Assembly: GCA_021324595.1 (NCBI GenBank)
Contig: JAJPIV010000165.1
Location: forward strand, 1 to 64,000
Length of the DNA stretch: 64,000 nucleotides
Origin: Actinomycetota bacterium
GTDB taxonomy: Bacteria > Actinomycetota > Actinomycetes > Streptosporangiales > Streptosporangiaceae
Reading direction: 5' to 3'
The notes beneath the pieces were generated by a model that was not told the DNA's origin, ran no database searches, and saw only the letters and a program-made list of their open reading frames with translations. Positions 36,528-45,135 of the stretch are shown piece after piece (position 1 is the stretch's first letter; the number at the start of each line of letters is the position of its first letter). Both the position numbers and the translations under genes were made by a program.

Positions 36528-37323
36528 TCATGGCGGGTCGGGGATGGGTGGCATCCAGGGGTTGCCGGCGAGGGCGTCGTGGATGGCGGTCAAGGCGCTG
36601 ATGCCGTGCTTGGCGGCTGTGTCGATGTGGCCGCGGATGGCGTGACGGTGGCGGGTGGCGGCCTCGGAGCGGAGCCGGCCGGAGATCTTCTGCTGCGTTC
36701 TGGCTGGCCGGAGGTCTCGTCCGGCCTGGTTTGAGGTCGGGGGGATGCGCAGGCCGGTGGTGAATCGGAGCGCGTCGGCGTGCCGGCCGCGCGGGCACTG
36801 GAGCAGTTCGCGGAAGGGTTCCTGCTTGCGGCCGGGGTTCTTGCGGGCTTCCTTGAGGCCGAGCAGGACGCCGTGGCGGAAGGCTTTCTCCAGCGGGGCC
36901 AGGACATCGGCGGGGATGGCGGCCAGGCCCTGGCCGCGGGCGGTGCTGGAGGCCCGCGCCGCAACCGCACGGCCCGGCGGGGAAATGCGGCACCACGCGG
37001 CCGGGATCAGGGCTCCATGCCAGGTGAGCGCCCTTCGGCCCCTTCTGCCCGCCGGGCCTGCGCCCGGGGTCCCGCTCCGGCTCCAGCGCCGGCGCGGTCC
37101 GGCCGGGCAGATCACCGGCCGACGGCGCCATCGAGGAATTCCCGCTAGTGCGGCCCAGCTTGCGCCGCAGGGCCCGGACCTCCTCCGCCAGCGCCACCAG
37201 GCCCGCCCGCATCTCGCTGATCGCAGCGGCCTGCTCCTCCAGCAGCCGCGCCTGCTCCGCGATCACCGCGTCCCGCGCGGCGCACGACGCGCAACCCGGA
37301 GCAGGAAGCGGCAGAACGGCCAT
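36528..37323 (-). pseudogene. IS66-family transposase with internal deletion
   Basis: The N-terminal part (from 37323) has an AARDAVIAEQARLLEEQAAA leucine-zipper-like leader, LRRKLGRTSGNSSMAPSAGD and RPGGQKGPKGAHLAWSPDPG, then GPCGCGAGL, as in IS66 TnpC. The C-terminal part, in a different frame, gives PLEKAFRHGVLLGLKEARKN, RIPPTSNQAGRDLRPARTQQ and KISGRLRSEAATRHRHAIRG and ends NPWMPPIP. The central roughly 250 residues, including most of the DDE core, are missing at a junction near 36930-36970. No inverted terminal repeats are obvious. It is inactive. Confidence 0.85.
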
Positions 37324-37558
37324 AACCAGCCACCATCACCGTCGGCCGACGGTAGTCGGCCCGCCACGCCGGGCCGGCGACGAGAACAACAATCCCAGCG
37401 CCGGACGATCCCCGCCGCTCAGACAAGCAGGCACGGGTGGCCGCCGAGACCATTGACCAGATCATGCCCGGCACGCGGTGACCCTCCGCAAGCTCCGCTG
37501 CTGCCTCGTCCCCGCCCCGCGGCCGCCCTGCCGGCCGGGCGGCCTGGGCATGCCACGC

Positions 37559-38758
37559 CTACCGGACCCGGCCCGGCGAGCCCTGCCGGAGGTACCGCCC
37601 GGCATGGCGGCGGGGCGCCACGATGATCGTGGCGCTCACCGCCTCCCCGTGCACCGGCGTGGCCAAAAGCACGACCCGGTAGCCGACGGGCGACCCGCGG
37701 GCGCTGACCGCGAAGGCCGCCGTGCCACCGTGGCCGAGATGCCTGACCCGCACCACCCGCCAGCCATCCGCCAGCCGCTCCTGCAGCTCGACCAGGTCGC
37801 CGGGGCGGGCGAACGCGCAGTCCGCCTGCAAGACCCCGGATCGCCGGCCCCGCCGGTCCGCGAGCCGGAGGGCGATGCCCGGAACCACGGTGACGCGGAG
37901 CACCTGGCTCCGCGCCCGGCCTGGCCCGGCCACCTGGAACGAGGCGTTGACGGTCAGGCGCGCGAGCACCAGCATGGCGCGGCCGCCGGCGCCGGTGCGC
38001 GCGGTCGCCGCCAGCCGCCACTCCCGCTGGCCGGCCGCCAGCTCGAGCAGCCGCAGCTGCCGTCCGGCGAGCCCGCGCCCGCGCGCGGCCAGCAGCGCGG
38101 TGATCACGACATTGCCCCCGGCGGGAATCCGGGCCGGCGCCGTCACCGCGGTGAGCGCCGGCGACCTGGCGGCGGCCGGCGTGCGCGGAGTCCCCGGCCG
38201 GACGGAGCCCGCCGGGCTGGCCGGCGACGGCCACGGGCCGCCCGCCCCCGGAGAGCGCGGCGACACCGCCCGGCCACTTCCGGGACGCGCGTCCGGTACT
38301 CCGGCGAACCCGAGCACGCGGTACGCGATGTGCTGCAGCGGCGCGGGGAGCACGGCCGCGAAGCCGGCCGCCGCGAAGGCTGCCGCGAGGCCCGATGCGA
38401 TCGCCAGGGCCACCCACCGGAGCCGGATCGGGCCCGGGCCCGGCCAGGCCCGGCGCCGCGGGCGGCGGGGCCCGGGCGGCGGCGCCACGGGAACTGGCCG
38501 GGCCCCGTGCCGGGCGCGGCGCGGGGCGGGCGGCGGCGCGGCGGGGCCGAGCCGGAGTCCCCGCGCGCTCCGCGCGGGGGGCACGGCGGGCAGCGTGACG
38601 GGGACATCCCCGGAGTGCCCCTGCCTCGCCTGCCGGAACATCTCCAGCGCAGCCCGCTCGCCCGCCAGCTCGCGGGGGCCGGCCGGGCCAGTCAGCAGCG
38701 CGAGCAGCCGGCGCAGGCCGGGGCTGCCCGGCACCTCACCGGGCGGGATGTCGCTCAC
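37559..38758 (-). CDS. membrane-bound anti-sigma-like protein with Ig-like ectodomain
   Basis: A 399-residue protein from a GTG sharing four bases with the stop of the sigma factor gene. The N-terminal ~45 residues (PGLRRLLALLTGPAGPRELA) are a small cytoplasmic domain. A proline-rich stretch and one membrane span (WVALAIASGLAAAFAAAGFA, about residues 115-135) follow. Outside are two beta-rich repeats, ITALLAARGRGLAGRQLRLL... and a second ending VVLLATPVHGEAVSATIIVAP. No zinc-binding HxxxCxxC motif is seen. Anti-sigma activity is inferred from operon position and topology. The first repeat resembles the secreted protein encoded at 39.5-39.9 kb. Confidence 0.68.
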   Translation of the reverse strand: MSDIPPGEVPGSPGLRRLLALLTGPAGPRELAGERAALEMFRQARQGHSGDVPVTLPAVPPARSARGLRLGPAAPPPAPRRARHGARPVPVAPPPGPRRPRRRAWPGPGPIRLRWVALAIASGLAAAFAAAGFAAVLPAPLQHIAYRVLGFAGVPDARPGSGRAVSPRSPGAGGPWPSPASPAGSVRPGTPRTPAAARSPALTAVTAPARIPAGGNVVITALLAARGRGLAGRQLRLLELAAGQREWRLAATARTGAGGRAMLVLARLTVNASFQVAGPGRARSQVLRVTVVPGIALRLADRRGRRSGVLQADCAFARPGDLVELQERLADGWRVVRVRHLGHGGTAAFAVSARGSPVGYRVVLLATPVHGEAVSATIIVAPRRHAGRYLRQGSPGRVR

Positions 38759-39366
38759 CTGTCCACCTCCCGCGCCGCGGGGACGCCCGCGGGCGACCAC
38801 CACCCCGCTGCGGAGGCCAGCGCTTGCACGGCCGGGTCGCCCGCGAGCGCGCGCAGGCCACGGTGGAGCGAGACCCGGACCGCGCCAGGCGACTTGCCGA
38901 GGACGCTGGCGACGGCGGGGGTGTCCAGGCCGGCGAGCACGCGCAGCGCCACCACCTCGGCCTGGTCGGCGGACAGCCGCCCGACGAGCGCGATGGCGCG
39001 CTCAACCTCAAGCGCGTGGAGCACCTGCTCCTCCACGCCATCAGCATCGGCCAGCTCGTCCAGCCCGCCGGCGACCGGGACCGCCTGGCGGCGCCGCCGG
39101 GCCCGGGCAGCGTCGATCGCCCGGTGCCTGGCCACGGTGAACAGCCAGCGCCGGAAGTCCTGCTCGCCGCCGCGGAACGCGGGCAGGTCCCGGACGACCT
39201 GCAGCCAGGTCTCGCTCGCCAGGTCATCGGCGTCGTCACAGCCGAGAACGCGCAGGTAACGCAGCAACCGTGGCTGGAGCGCGCGCCAGAGCTGCAAGAA
39301 CCCGGCCTCATCGCCCGACCGGGCGCGGGCCAGGGCGCCGGCGAGCTCGGGCTGATCATTCGACAT
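38755..39366 (-). CDS. ECF-type RNA polymerase sigma factor
   Basis: A 203-residue sigma-70 family protein with region 2 (LQPRLLRYLRVLGCDDADDLASETWLQV in the usual helical pattern, then DFRRWLFTVARHRAIDAAR) and region 4 (IALVGRLSADQAEVVALRVL, TPAVASVLGKSPGAVRVSLH). Region 3 is absent, as in ECF factors. ATG at 39366 or GTG at 39375 are both possible starts. It is followed by the membrane anti-sigma candidate with a four-base overlap and preceded, after about 120 bases, by the secreted protein gene. The target promoters are unknown. Confidence 0.88.
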   Translation of the reverse strand: MSNDQPELAGALARARSGDEAGFLQLWRALQPRLLRYLRVLGCDDADDLASETWLQVVRDLPAFRGGEQDFRRWLFTVARHRAIDAARARRRRQAVPVAGGLDELADADGVEEQVLHALEVERAIALVGRLSADQAEVVALRVLAGLDTPAVASVLGKSPGAVRVSLHRGLRALAGDPAVQALASAAGWWSPAGVPAAREVDR

Positions 39367-39489
39367 CGCGCTCACAGGGTCGCATGCCGACGGGCGGGCC
39401 GCCCGCCATCCCGGGCGGGAACGGCGGGATCGCCCTGCCGGGGGGACGGCAGGGCGATCCCGCCCGCCGGCTCGCGTTCTGCCCGTGAG

Positions 39490-39918
39490 CTACTTCCGCC
39501 GCACCGGCCGCAGCGTGACCACCACGCTCCGGCTCGGCCGGTACGCCGCATCGCCCTTGAACAGCAGCTCGTACTGGGTCCGGACCTTGGGCGCCACCGG
39601 GAAGGACACCTGGCCGTGCGCCCCGGTGACCTGCGACGCCACCACGGCGAACCGCCTGCCCCCGGTCCGGCTCTCCAGGTAGACGGTCTCGCCGGGGAGC
39701 GGCCTGCGGTGCGAGCGGAGCACGCCAGTGATCAGGTCGGCGTGGTGATGATGGAACGCAATGTAGCGGTTCCTGATCGTCAGCATCGTCGGCATCCGCC
39801 GGTGGTGGACGGCGGCGGCGCTCGCCGGGGCGGCGGCCATCACGCCGGTGCCCCCGATGGCGGCGATGGCCGCCGCCGCGCCCACCCGGGTCAGCAGGGA
39901 CGCTCGGATCGTGCGCAT
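39490..39918 (-). CDS. secreted Ig-like protein
   Basis: A 142-residue protein with a clear Sec signal peptide (residues 1-35, LLTRVGAAAAIAAIGGTGVM, cleavage near ASAAA) and one beta-sandwich-like domain (ITGVLRSHRRPLPGETVYLE ... YELLFKGDAAYRPSRSVVVT). AAGGAG stands ahead of the ATG, one of the best ribosome sites in the window. The domain aligns by eye with the first ectodomain repeat of the neighbouring anti-sigma-like protein (same ITxxL, G-x2-V/L-x-L, G-x-W/F, S-x-V-V-x-V spacing). It may be part of the same envelope-sensing system. Family not otherwise known to me. Confidence 0.75.
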   Translation of the reverse strand: MRTIRASLLTRVGAAAAIAAIGGTGVMAAAPASAAAVHHRRMPTMLTIRNRYIAFHHHHADLITGVLRSHRRPLPGETVYLESRTGGRRFAVVASQVTGAHGQVSFPVAPKVRTQYELLFKGDAAYRPSRSVVVTLRPVRRK

Positions 39919-39999
39919 GAGTCTCCTTGGGATGCTCGGGCCTCAGCCGGGCTGAGGCGGCCGTCGGTCACCGGTACAGCGACCGCGCCCGGCCCGCCG

Positions 40000-41286
40000 T
40001 TACAGCCCGCCGGGAAACGCGGCCTGGCGGCCGCCGCCGGCCGGCGGGGACGGGCGGACGGGCACGCGGCGGCGCACCGGGTCGGCGAGCGCCTCCGCCA
40101 GCTCGCCGAGGGCGCGGACGGTGTGCGCGCTGACCACCGCGTCGCAGTGCGGCCAGGCCGCCGCCATCCCCCCGGCGAGCGGCCGGTACGCGGCGCTCTT
40201 GGTGCGGGGGTTCACCCAGACGATGCGGAACGCCACGAGCGACAGCCGCTCCATCTCGCGGCGGACCAGGCCCGGGTCCCCGGTCTCCCAGCCGTCGGAG
40301 ATAATCACCACGACGGCGCCGCGGGCCATGCCCCGCCGGCCGTGCGAGTCGTTGAACTCCCGCAGCGCCGCGCCGATCCTGGTGCCCCCGAGCCAGTCGG
40401 GGGCGGCCTGCCCGGCCAGCCGCAGGGCCAGCGCCGGCGAGGACCGGGCCAGGACCGGGGTGAGCCTGGTGAGCCTGGTCGCGAACGTGAACACCTCGGC
40501 GCCCGCGCCGCCGGCGGCGCTGTAGAGAAGCTGGATCATCGCCCGCGCGTAGGGCTCCATGGAGCCCGAGATGTCGCAGAGCACCACCAGCCGGCGCGGC
40601 TTGCGCCGCCTGACCCGCCCGACCAGGCGGAACGGGTCGCCCCCCGTCCGCCTGGCCCGGCGCAGCGTCGCCCGCAGGTCGGTCCGCCGCCCGCCGAGGC
40701 GGCGCCGCTGGCGGCGAGAGGCCCGGTCGGGGACGGCGAGCGTGAGCTCGCGCATGAGCGCAGCCACCTCCGCGAGCTCGGCGTCGGATAGGTCGGCGAA
40801 GTCCTTGGCCGCCAGCCGCTCGGCGCTCGTGCCCAGGTACCGGTCGGCGGCCCGCGGCAGGTCCTCGGCCCCGGCGTCCTGCCCGGCGGCCGGGGGGGCC
40901 GCCGGGGCCAGGCTCGCCGCGCGGGCCGCCATCGCCGCCCGCTCGAGCAGGTCCTCCGGTGAACGAGCCGCCGGGGCGCCCGGGGCGTCCTGGCCGACCC
41001 GGTGACCGGGCGGGACCCCGGCGCCGCCCGGACCGTCCAGTCCCCCGAACACCCGGTCGAACACCTCGCGCAGCACCCGCGCCTGCTCCTGGCCCGACAC
41101 GAGCGTCGCCAGCGCGCAGTGGTAGAGCCCGCGCACCGTCGCCGGGCGCGCGACGGCGACCGCGGCGGCGAAGCGCTCGCACCGCCCCGGCCCGACCGGC
41201 AGCCCGGCCTGCCGGAGCGCCGCCCCGAAGCGGGCGCTGACCTCGGCGAGGTCAGCTCCCGCGGGCCCTCCCGGGCGACCGCTCAT
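40000..41286 (-). CDS. coxE: VWA-domain protein, CoxE type (set A)
   Basis: A 428-residue protein with an N-terminal helical domain (SARFGAALRQAGLPVGPGRC) and a C-terminal von Willebrand A domain with the MIDAS motif VVLCDISGSMEPYARA, then GGTRIGAALREFND and VVVIISDGWETGDP. CoxE proteins pair with the CoxD AAA ATPase to finish the molybdenum-copper cofactor of CO dehydrogenase. The gene overlaps the MoxR gene (ATGA) directly upstream and closes the set A operon. An arginine-rich loop (SRRQRRRLGGRRTD) precedes the VWA domain. Catalytic function is not expected; it acts as an adaptor. Confidence 0.88.
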   Translation of the reverse strand: MSGRPGGPAGADLAEVSARFGAALRQAGLPVGPGRCERFAAAVAVARPATVRGLYHCALATLVSGQEQARVLREVFDRVFGGLDGPGGAGVPPGHRVGQDAPGAPAARSPEDLLERAAMAARAASLAPAAPPAAGQDAGAEDLPRAADRYLGTSAERLAAKDFADLSDAELAEVAALMRELTLAVPDRASRRQRRRLGGRRTDLRATLRRARRTGGDPFRLVGRVRRRKPRRLVVLCDISGSMEPYARAMIQLLYSAAGGAGAEVFTFATRLTRLTPVLARSSPALALRLAGQAAPDWLGGTRIGAALREFNDSHGRRGMARGAVVVIISDGWETGDPGLVRREMERLSLVAFRIVWVNPRTKSAAYRPLAGGMAAAWPHCDAVVSAHTVRALGELAEALADPVRRRVPVRPSPPAGGGRQAAFPGGL

Positions 41287-42176
41287 CCGGCCCGGTCGGC
41301 GATCGCCGCGAAACCCGCCCGGCGGACCTCGGCGAGGTCCTCGGCATACTTGAGCACGGCGCCTGCGGTCCGCTCCGCCGCGGGCCCGTCGAGCTCGGCC
41401 GCGCCCAGCAGGTGCAGCGCCGCGGCCCAGCTGATCGCCTCCGCGACGCCGGGCGGCTTGGCCAGGTCGAGCTCCCGCAGCCTGGCGACCCCTGCCGCGA
41501 CCTGCTCGGCGAGCGGCTCGGCGGCGCCGGGCACCCGCCGCCTGATGATCGCCGCGACCCGCGGCACATCCGGGTACTCGATCCAGTGGTACAGGCACCG
41601 GCGCTTGAGCGCGTCGTGCAGGTCGCGGGTGCGGTTGGAGGTGAGGACGACGATCGGCGGCACGGCAGCCCGCCGGGTTCCCAGCTCGGGGATGGTCACG
41701 GCCGCCTCGGCGAGGAGCTCGAACAGGAACGCCTCGAACTCGTCGTCCCCGCGGTCGACCTCGTCCACGAGCAGCACCGCCGGGCGGGGCCCCGGGTGGT
41801 CGAGCGCGGCCAGCAGCGGGCGCTCCAGCAGGTACTCCTCGCTGAACAGGTCAGCCTCGCGCAGGACCTCGCCCCGGGCCTCGGCGAGCCGGATCGCCAG
41901 GAGCTGGCGCGGGTAGTTCCACTCGTAGAGCGCCTCCGCCGAGGTCAGGCCCTCGTAGCACTGAAGCCGGATCAGCGGGGTGTCGAGCACGGCGGCCAGG
42001 GCCTTGGCGGCCCCGGTCTTGCCGACGCCGGGCTCGCCCTCCAGCAGGATGGGCTGGCGCAGGCGCGCAGCCAGGAACAGCGCGGTCCCCAGCGGCTCGT
42101 CCGCCAGGTAGCTCGCCGCGTCGAGCCCGGCCAGCAGGGCGGCGACGTCCGGCAGCCGCTCGGCGAGGTCACCCAT
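41283..42176 (-). CDS. coxD: MoxR-family AAA ATPase, CoxD type (set A)
   Basis: A 297-residue AAA+ protein with Walker A GEPGVGKT (47-54), Walker B AVLLVDEVDR, LTSNRTRDLHDALKRRCLYHW (sensor and arginine region) and a C-terminal lid LAKPPGVAEAISWA. CoxD of Oligotropha, as established, is needed to convert the inactive Mo site to the [CuSMoO2] centre. The gene lies 97 bases behind coxL of set A and overlaps coxE. It is about 60 percent alike by eye to the second MoxR at 59-60 kb. Confidence 0.9.
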   Translation of the reverse strand: MGDLAERLPDVAALLAGLDAASYLADEPLGTALFLAARLRQPILLEGEPGVGKTGAAKALAAVLDTPLIRLQCYEGLTSAEALYEWNYPRQLLAIRLAEARGEVLREADLFSEEYLLERPLLAALDHPGPRPAVLLVDEVDRGDDEFEAFLFELLAEAAVTIPELGTRRAAVPPIVVLTSNRTRDLHDALKRRCLYHWIEYPDVPRVAAIIRRRVPGAAEPLAEQVAAGVARLRELDLAKPPGVAEAISWAAALHLLGAAELDGPAAERTAGAVLKYAEDLAEVRRAGFAAIADRAG

Positions 42177-42273
42177 CGGGGCGGCGGTCCAGGACGCGGG
42201 GGAACGAGATCACCCGTCCATCATGCGGCACTCCGGGCACCGCCGCGGCACCGGGCCGCGCGCCGGCGCGGGC

Positions 42274-44664
42274 TCACCCGCCGATCGGGCCCGGCCGGAT
42301 CGGACAGCCCTTGATCGCCCGCCACACCGCGGCGGGCGTCAGCGGCATGTCCGCGTGGCGCACGCCGAGCGGGGCGAGCGCGTCCATGACCGAGTTCACG
42401 ACCGCCGCCGGGGCGCCGACCGTGGCCGACTCCCCGATCCCCTTCGCGCCGAGCGGATGATGCGGCGAGGGCGTGACGGTCATGCCCAGCTCCGGTGACG
42501 GGCACTCGACGGAGGTGGGCAGCAGGTAGTCCATGAACGAGCCGCTCAGGCAGTTGCCGTCGGCGTCGAACGCGATCGCCTGCATGAGCGCGATCCCGAT
42601 CCCGTCGGCCAGCCCCCGGTGGATCTGGCCCTCCACGATCGCCGGGTTGATCCGCACCCCGCAGTCGTCGACGGCGACGAACCGGCGGACCCGCACCTCG
42701 CCCGTCCCCGGGTCCACGTCGGTCACGCAGATGTAGGCGCCGAACGGGAAGGTCAGGTCCGGCGGGTCGTAGACGGCGGAGGCGTCGAGGTGCCCCTCCA
42801 CGCCGTCCGGGAGCTCCAGGCCCGAGTGGGCGGCCATCGCGATCTCCGCGATCCGGCGCGCCTGCTCGGGGTCGCCGCGCACCCGCCAGGCGCCGTCGGC
42901 CCACTCCAGGTCCTCGGGGTCGACCTCCAGCATCGCCGCGGCGACCAGCCTGGCCCGCTCCCTGACCCGGCGGGCGGCGACCGCGGCGGCGGCTCCTGAG
43001 ACGGCGGTTGACCGCGAGCCGTAGGTGCCCAGCCCGAACGGGGTCCGGTCGGTGTCACCGTGGACGACATCGACGTCATCCGGTGACAGCCCCAGCTCGG
43101 CCGCGACGATCTGCGCGAACGTGGTCTCGTGGCCCTGCCCCTGGGTCTGGCACGAGACGCTGAGCGTGGCCGTGCCGGTCGGGTGGACCCGCAGGTCGGC
43201 CCCGTCGGCTATGCCCAGGCCGAGGATGTCCATGTGCTTGCGCGGCCCGGCGCCGACCGCCTCGGTGAAGCAGCTGACCCCGATCCCCATCAGCTCGCCG
43301 CGCTCGCGCCGCCGTGCCTGCTCGGCGCGGAGCTCGGCGTACCCGGCGATCTGCATGGCCTTCCGCAGGGCGCGCGGGTAGTCGCCGGAGTCGTAGCGCA
43401 GGCCGGTCGCGCTGCGGTAGGGGAACTGCTCCGGGCGGAGCAGGTTGCGCATCCGCAGCTCGGCCGGGTCCGCGCCCAGCTCCCGCGCGAGCAGGTCGAC
43501 CAGCCGCTCGATCAGGTAGACCGCCTCGGTGACGCGGAACGAGCACGAGTAGGCGACCCCTCCGGGCGCCTTGTTCGTGTAGACGCCGGTGACCTGGCAG
43601 TACGCGGCTCGCAGGTCATAGGATCCGGTGAGCACGTGGAAGAACCCGGCGGGGTACTTCGACGGCTGCGCGGCGCCGTTGAAGGCGCCGTGGTCGGCCA
43701 GCACGCTGGCCCGCACCGCCAGGATCGTGCCGTCGGCGTCCGCGGCGATCTGCCCGCGCATGTGATAGTCGCGGGCGAACGTGGTCGACATCAGGTTCTC
43801 CGACCGGTCCTCGGTCCACTTCACCGGCCGGCGCGTGAGCATCGACCCGGCGATCGCGCACAGGTAGCCGGGGTAGACCGGGACCTTGTTGCCGAACCCA
43901 CCGCCGATGTCGGGCGAGATGACCCGGATCTTGTGCTCGGGCAGGCCGGTGATCATCGCGTACAAGGTCCGGTGGGCGTGCGGCGCCTGGGTGGTCGACC
44001 ACAGCGTGAGCCGCCCGGTGACCGGGTCGGCGTCGGCGATCGCGCCGCAGGTCTCCAGCGGGGCCGGGTGGGACCGCGGGTAGTGCATCTCCTGGGTGAC
44101 CACCACGTCGGCGGCGGCGAACGCCGCCTCCGTGGCGGCCAGGTCCCCGGCCGACCAGTCGAAGACCCGGTTGTCCGCCCGGCCGGGCTGGTCGTCGCGG
44201 ATCACGGGCGCGTCCGGGTCGAGGGCCCGCCGGGCGTCGGTGACCGGGGGCAGCGGCTCGTACTCGACGCTGATCAGCTCGAGCGCGTCCCGGGCGGCGT
44301 AGCGGTCCCTGGCCACCACGAACGCGACCTCCTGGCCCTGGAACCGCACCTTGTCGGTGGCCAGCACGGCCTGCGTGTCGGCGGACAGCGTCGGCATCCA
44401 GGCCAGCCCGCGCTCGGCGAGCATGTCGCCGGTGATCACGGCCTCGACCATGGGGTGGGCGCGCGCCGCCGCGGTGTCGACCGAGGCGATCCTCGCATGG
44501 GCCAGCGGGCTGCGCAGGATCGCGCCGTGCAGCATGCCGGGCAGCGTGATGTCGTCGAGGAACCTGCCCCGGCCGCGGATGAACCTCGCGTCCTCCTTGC
44601 GCCCGGCGGCTGGCAAGGGCCGCTCCGCCGCCGCCCCGGCCGGCCCGCCGGCTGCCCCGCTCAC
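42274..44664 (-). CDS. coxL: carbon monoxide dehydrogenase large subunit, form I type (set A)
   Basis: A 796-residue molybdoprotein from GTG 44664, which overlaps the coxS stop by four bases. The form I signature AYXCSFR is present as AYSCSFR (residues 371-377, copper-ligand Cys374). The Mo-proximal Glu745 is in GAKGIGE, and [18 protein letters not shown] and [14 protein letters not shown] are cofactor-binding motifs. CoxL oxidises CO to CO2, passing electrons to CoxS and CoxM. The X position is Ser, whereas set B has Arg as in well-studied enzymes. I therefore consider CO oxidation likely but less certain than for set B. Confidence 0.87.
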   Translation of the reverse strand: MSGAAGGPAGAAAERPLPAAGRKEDARFIRGRGRFLDDITLPGMLHGAILRSPLAHARIASVDTAAARAHPMVEAVITGDMLAERGLAWMPTLSADTQAVLATDKVRFQGQEVAFVVARDRYAARDALELISVEYEPLPPVTDARRALDPDAPVIRDDQPGRADNRVFDWSAGDLAATEAAFAAADVVVTQEMHYPRSHPAPLETCGAIADADPVTGRLTLWSTTQAPHAHRTLYAMITGLPEHKIRVISPDIGGGFGNKVPVYPGYLCAIAGSMLTRRPVKWTEDRSENLMSTTFARDYHMRGQIAADADGTILAVRASVLADHGAFNGAAQPSKYPAGFFHVLTGSYDLRAAYCQVTGVYTNKAPGGVAYSCSFRVTEAVYLIERLVDLLARELGADPAELRMRNLLRPEQFPYRSATGLRYDSGDYPRALRKAMQIAGYAELRAEQARRRERGELMGIGVSCFTEAVGAGPRKHMDILGLGIADGADLRVHPTGTATLSVSCQTQGQGHETTFAQIVAAELGLSPDDVDVVHGDTDRTPFGLGTYGSRSTAVSGAAAAVAARRVRERARLVAAAMLEVDPEDLEWADGAWRVRGDPEQARRIAEIAMAAHSGLELPDGVEGHLDASAVYDPPDLTFPFGAYICVTDVDPGTGEVRVRRFVAVDDCGVRINPAIVEGQIHRGLADGIGIALMQAIAFDADGNCLSGSFMDYLLPTSVECPSPELGMTVTPSPHHPLGAKGIGESATVGAPAAVVNSVMDALAPLGVRHADMPLTPAAVWRAIKGCPIRPGPIGG

Positions 44665-45116
44665 CGCGGCCCGGCCCCGCGGCGCGCGGCGGCCCAGCGG
44701 ACGGCGCGGACGATGTTCTCGTAGCCGGTGCACCGGCACACCTGGCCGGACAGGGCCTCCCTGATCGCCGCCGGTGACGGGTCGGGGTCGTGGTCGAGCA
44801 GCCAGCTGGCCGTCAGCATCATGCCGGGGGTGCAGAACCCGCACTGCAGCCCGTGGCAGCGGGCGAACCCCTCCTGCACCGGGTCGAGCCGGCCGTCCCG
44901 CTCCAGGTCCTCGACCGTGCGCACCCGGTGGCCGTCCGCCATCGCGGCCAGCACCGTGCACGACTTGACCGGCTTGCCGTCGAGCAGGACCACGCAGGCG
45001 CCGCAGTTGGAGGTGTCGCAGCCCCAGTGCGAGCCGGTCAGGCCCAGGTGGTCCCGCAGCAGGTGGATGAGCAGCAGCCGCGGCTCCACCTCCGCGGTCC
45101 GCTCGGCTCCGTTCAC
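44661..45116 (-). CDS. coxS: carbon monoxide dehydrogenase small iron-sulfur subunit (set A)
   Basis: A 151-residue protein with two [2Fe-2S] domains. The N-terminal plant-ferredoxin-type cluster uses Cys33, 38, 41 and 53 (WGCDTSNCGAC ... KSC), and the C-terminal helical cluster uses Cys92, 95, 127 and 129 ([20 protein letters not shown]). It relays electrons from the Mo-Cu site to the flavin. GTG at 45116 is the first usable start after the coxM stop 20 bases upstream; the in-frame residues before it (VTVTV) look like family sequence, so a non-standard CTG start a few codons earlier is possible. Confidence 0.92.
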   Translation of the reverse strand: MNGAERTAEVEPRLLLIHLLRDHLGLTGSHWGCDTSNCGACVVLLDGKPVKSCTVLAAMADGHRVRTVEDLERDGRLDPVQEGFARCHGLQCGFCTPGMMLTASWLLDHDPDPSPAAIREALSGQVCRCTGYENIVRAVRWAAARRGAGPR

Positions 45117-45135
45117 CGTGACCGTGACCCGCAGG

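Noticed and set aside
33875-37323. Second attachment site (repeat of the tRNA-Pro 3' end)
   Set aside because: I looked for another TTCAAATCCGGCCACC-like copy downstream and saw none in the window, so element borders cannot be set.
37145-37474. Minus-strand frame of 109 codons between the IS66 remnant and the anti-sigma gene
   Set aside because: Overlaps the transposase start in another frame and reads low-complexity sequence; 37324-37558 appears to be non-coding.
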